Shown here one piece after another: positions 63,491-64,000 of a stretch of 64,000 nt of DNA. The DNA is taken from assembly GCF_001752395.1 (NCBI RefSeq), contig NZ_MKEK01000001.1, positions 1,167,044 through 1,231,043 on the forward strand. The letters run 5' to 3'. How positions within the stretch are numbered: position 1 is the first letter of the stretch; each line of letters begins with the position of its first letter. Position numbers and translations under genes: made by a program. The DNA is from Rheinheimera salexigens. GTDB taxonomy: Bacteria > Pseudomonadota > Gammaproteobacteria > Enterobacterales > Alteromonadaceae. A model generated the notes under the pieces. That model saw only the letters and a list, made by a program, of their open reading frames with translations, was not told where the DNA came from and made no database searches.

Positions 63491-64000
63491 ATGCCTAAAC
63501 TTAATCACATCAGAAATTTTTCTATCATTGCTCATATTGACCACGGTAAATCTACCTTATCAGATCGCCTTATCCAGTATTGTGGTGGCTTATCTGATCG
63601 CGAAATGCAAAAACAGGTATTAGACTCGATGGATTTAGAGCGCGAGCGCGGTATTACTATTAAAGCGCAAAGCGTTACCCTAAATTATAAAGCTGATGAT
63701 GGCGAAACTTATCAGTTAAACTTTATCGATACGCCAGGTCACGTAGACTTTAGCTATGAAGTTAGTCGCTCTTTAGCCGCCTGTGAAGGTGCATTGCTTG
63801 TTGTCGATGCTGGTCAAGGTGTGGAAGCGCAAACCGTAGCTAACTGTTACACCGCGTTAGATATGAATTTAGAAGTTATTCCAGTATTAAATAAAATAGA
63901 CTTGCCGCAAGCCGATCCCGATCGCGTTGCCGAAGAAGTTGAAGATATTATCGGTATTGAAGCCTTAGGGGCAGTGCAGTGCTCGGCTAAAACCGGTCTG
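63491..64000 (+). CDS. lepA: Elongation factor 4 LepA, N-terminal part (3' end outside window)
   Basis: LepA is a ribosome-binding GTPase related to EF-G that aids initiation and back-translocation. The first 170 residues are present, starting [15 protein letters not shown]. The G1 loop [14 protein letters not shown], switch [16 protein letters not shown], the G3 motif [16 protein letters not shown], and NKIDLP (G4) are intact, and SAKTG (G5) is the last motif visible. The frame is open to the window edge. In E. coli lepA also follows the rpoE-rse operon. Confidence 0.97.
   Translation, partial: MPKLNHIRNFSIIAHIDHGKSTLSDRLIQYCGGLSDREMQKQVLDSMDLERERGITIKAQSVTLNYKADDGETYQLNFIDTPGHVDFSYEVSRSLAACEGALLVVDAGQGVEAQTVANCYTALDMNLEVIPVLNKIDLPQADPDRVAEEVEDIIGIEALGAVQCSAKTGL

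Noticed and set aside
1..64000. tRNA and rRNA genes
   Set aside because: I saw no clover-leaf, CCA-ended or rRNA-like segment in the gaps, although a covariance-model scan would be needed to exclude small non-coding RNAs.

Overview
This window looks like ordinary chromosome from a marine or aquatic gammaproteobacterium of the Alteromonadales type. Na+-NQR, FabV, RdgC, SrmB/TrmN6, DbpA, a thrABC operon with an attenuator, and the fldB/xerD/dsbC/recJ/prfB/lysS and nadB/rpoE/rseABC/lepA neighbourhoods all point that way. The AT-leaning, glutamine-rich proteins resemble Rheinheimera, Arsukibacterium or Alishewanella, but the genus is a guess. I see no rRNA, tRNA, CRISPR array, insertion sequence, prophage or integron.

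Layout. 1-8.1 kb: the 3' part of fabV, then the complete nqrABCDEF-apbE-nqrM unit, which encodes the sodium-pumping NADH dehydrogenase together with its flavin transferase and iron-sulfur maturation factor. 8.2-15.5 kb: signalling genes (a hybrid sensor kinase, HIT and HDOD proteins, a second kinase divergent from a CheY-like regulator) with rdgC between them. 15.5-21.4 kb: threonine leader peptide, attenuator, thrA, thrB, a frameshifted thrC, ung and a small DUF3545 gene. 21.5-29.5 kb: pgi, tal, yaaA, gsk, a membrane-anchored FMN glutamate-synthase-like protein and an exported LD-carboxypeptidase.

29.6-38.7 kb: srmB, trmN6, fldB, xerD, dsbC, recJ, prfB (with its programmed +1 frameshift) and lysS, in close to the enterobacterial order. 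38.9-45.2 kb: an ElaB/YqjD-YqjE-YqjK-like envelope cluster, an AI-2E-family permease, a DUF5924/DUF2914 protein and a KefF/KefC-type potassium efflux pair. 45.2-55.2 kb: prpE, arfB, dbpA, a large MHYT hybrid kinase overlapping an HD-GYP response regulator, and an M23 peptidase overlapping a bactofilin. 55.3-64 kb: a DUF2804 protein, an SlyD-like prolyl isomerase, ygfZ divergent from sdhE-ygfX, nadB divergent from rpoE-rseA-rseB-rseC, and the 5' part of lepA.

I found no candidate for a wholly new system. The items most worth a second look are the single-base frameshift in thrC, an in-frame 9-bp repeat in ygfZ, two intergenic A-tract tandem repeats with 21-22 bp period, the MHYT kinase/HD-GYP overlap, and the M23/bactofilin overlap. 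Two small genes are easy to miss: thrL and the DUF3545 protein.
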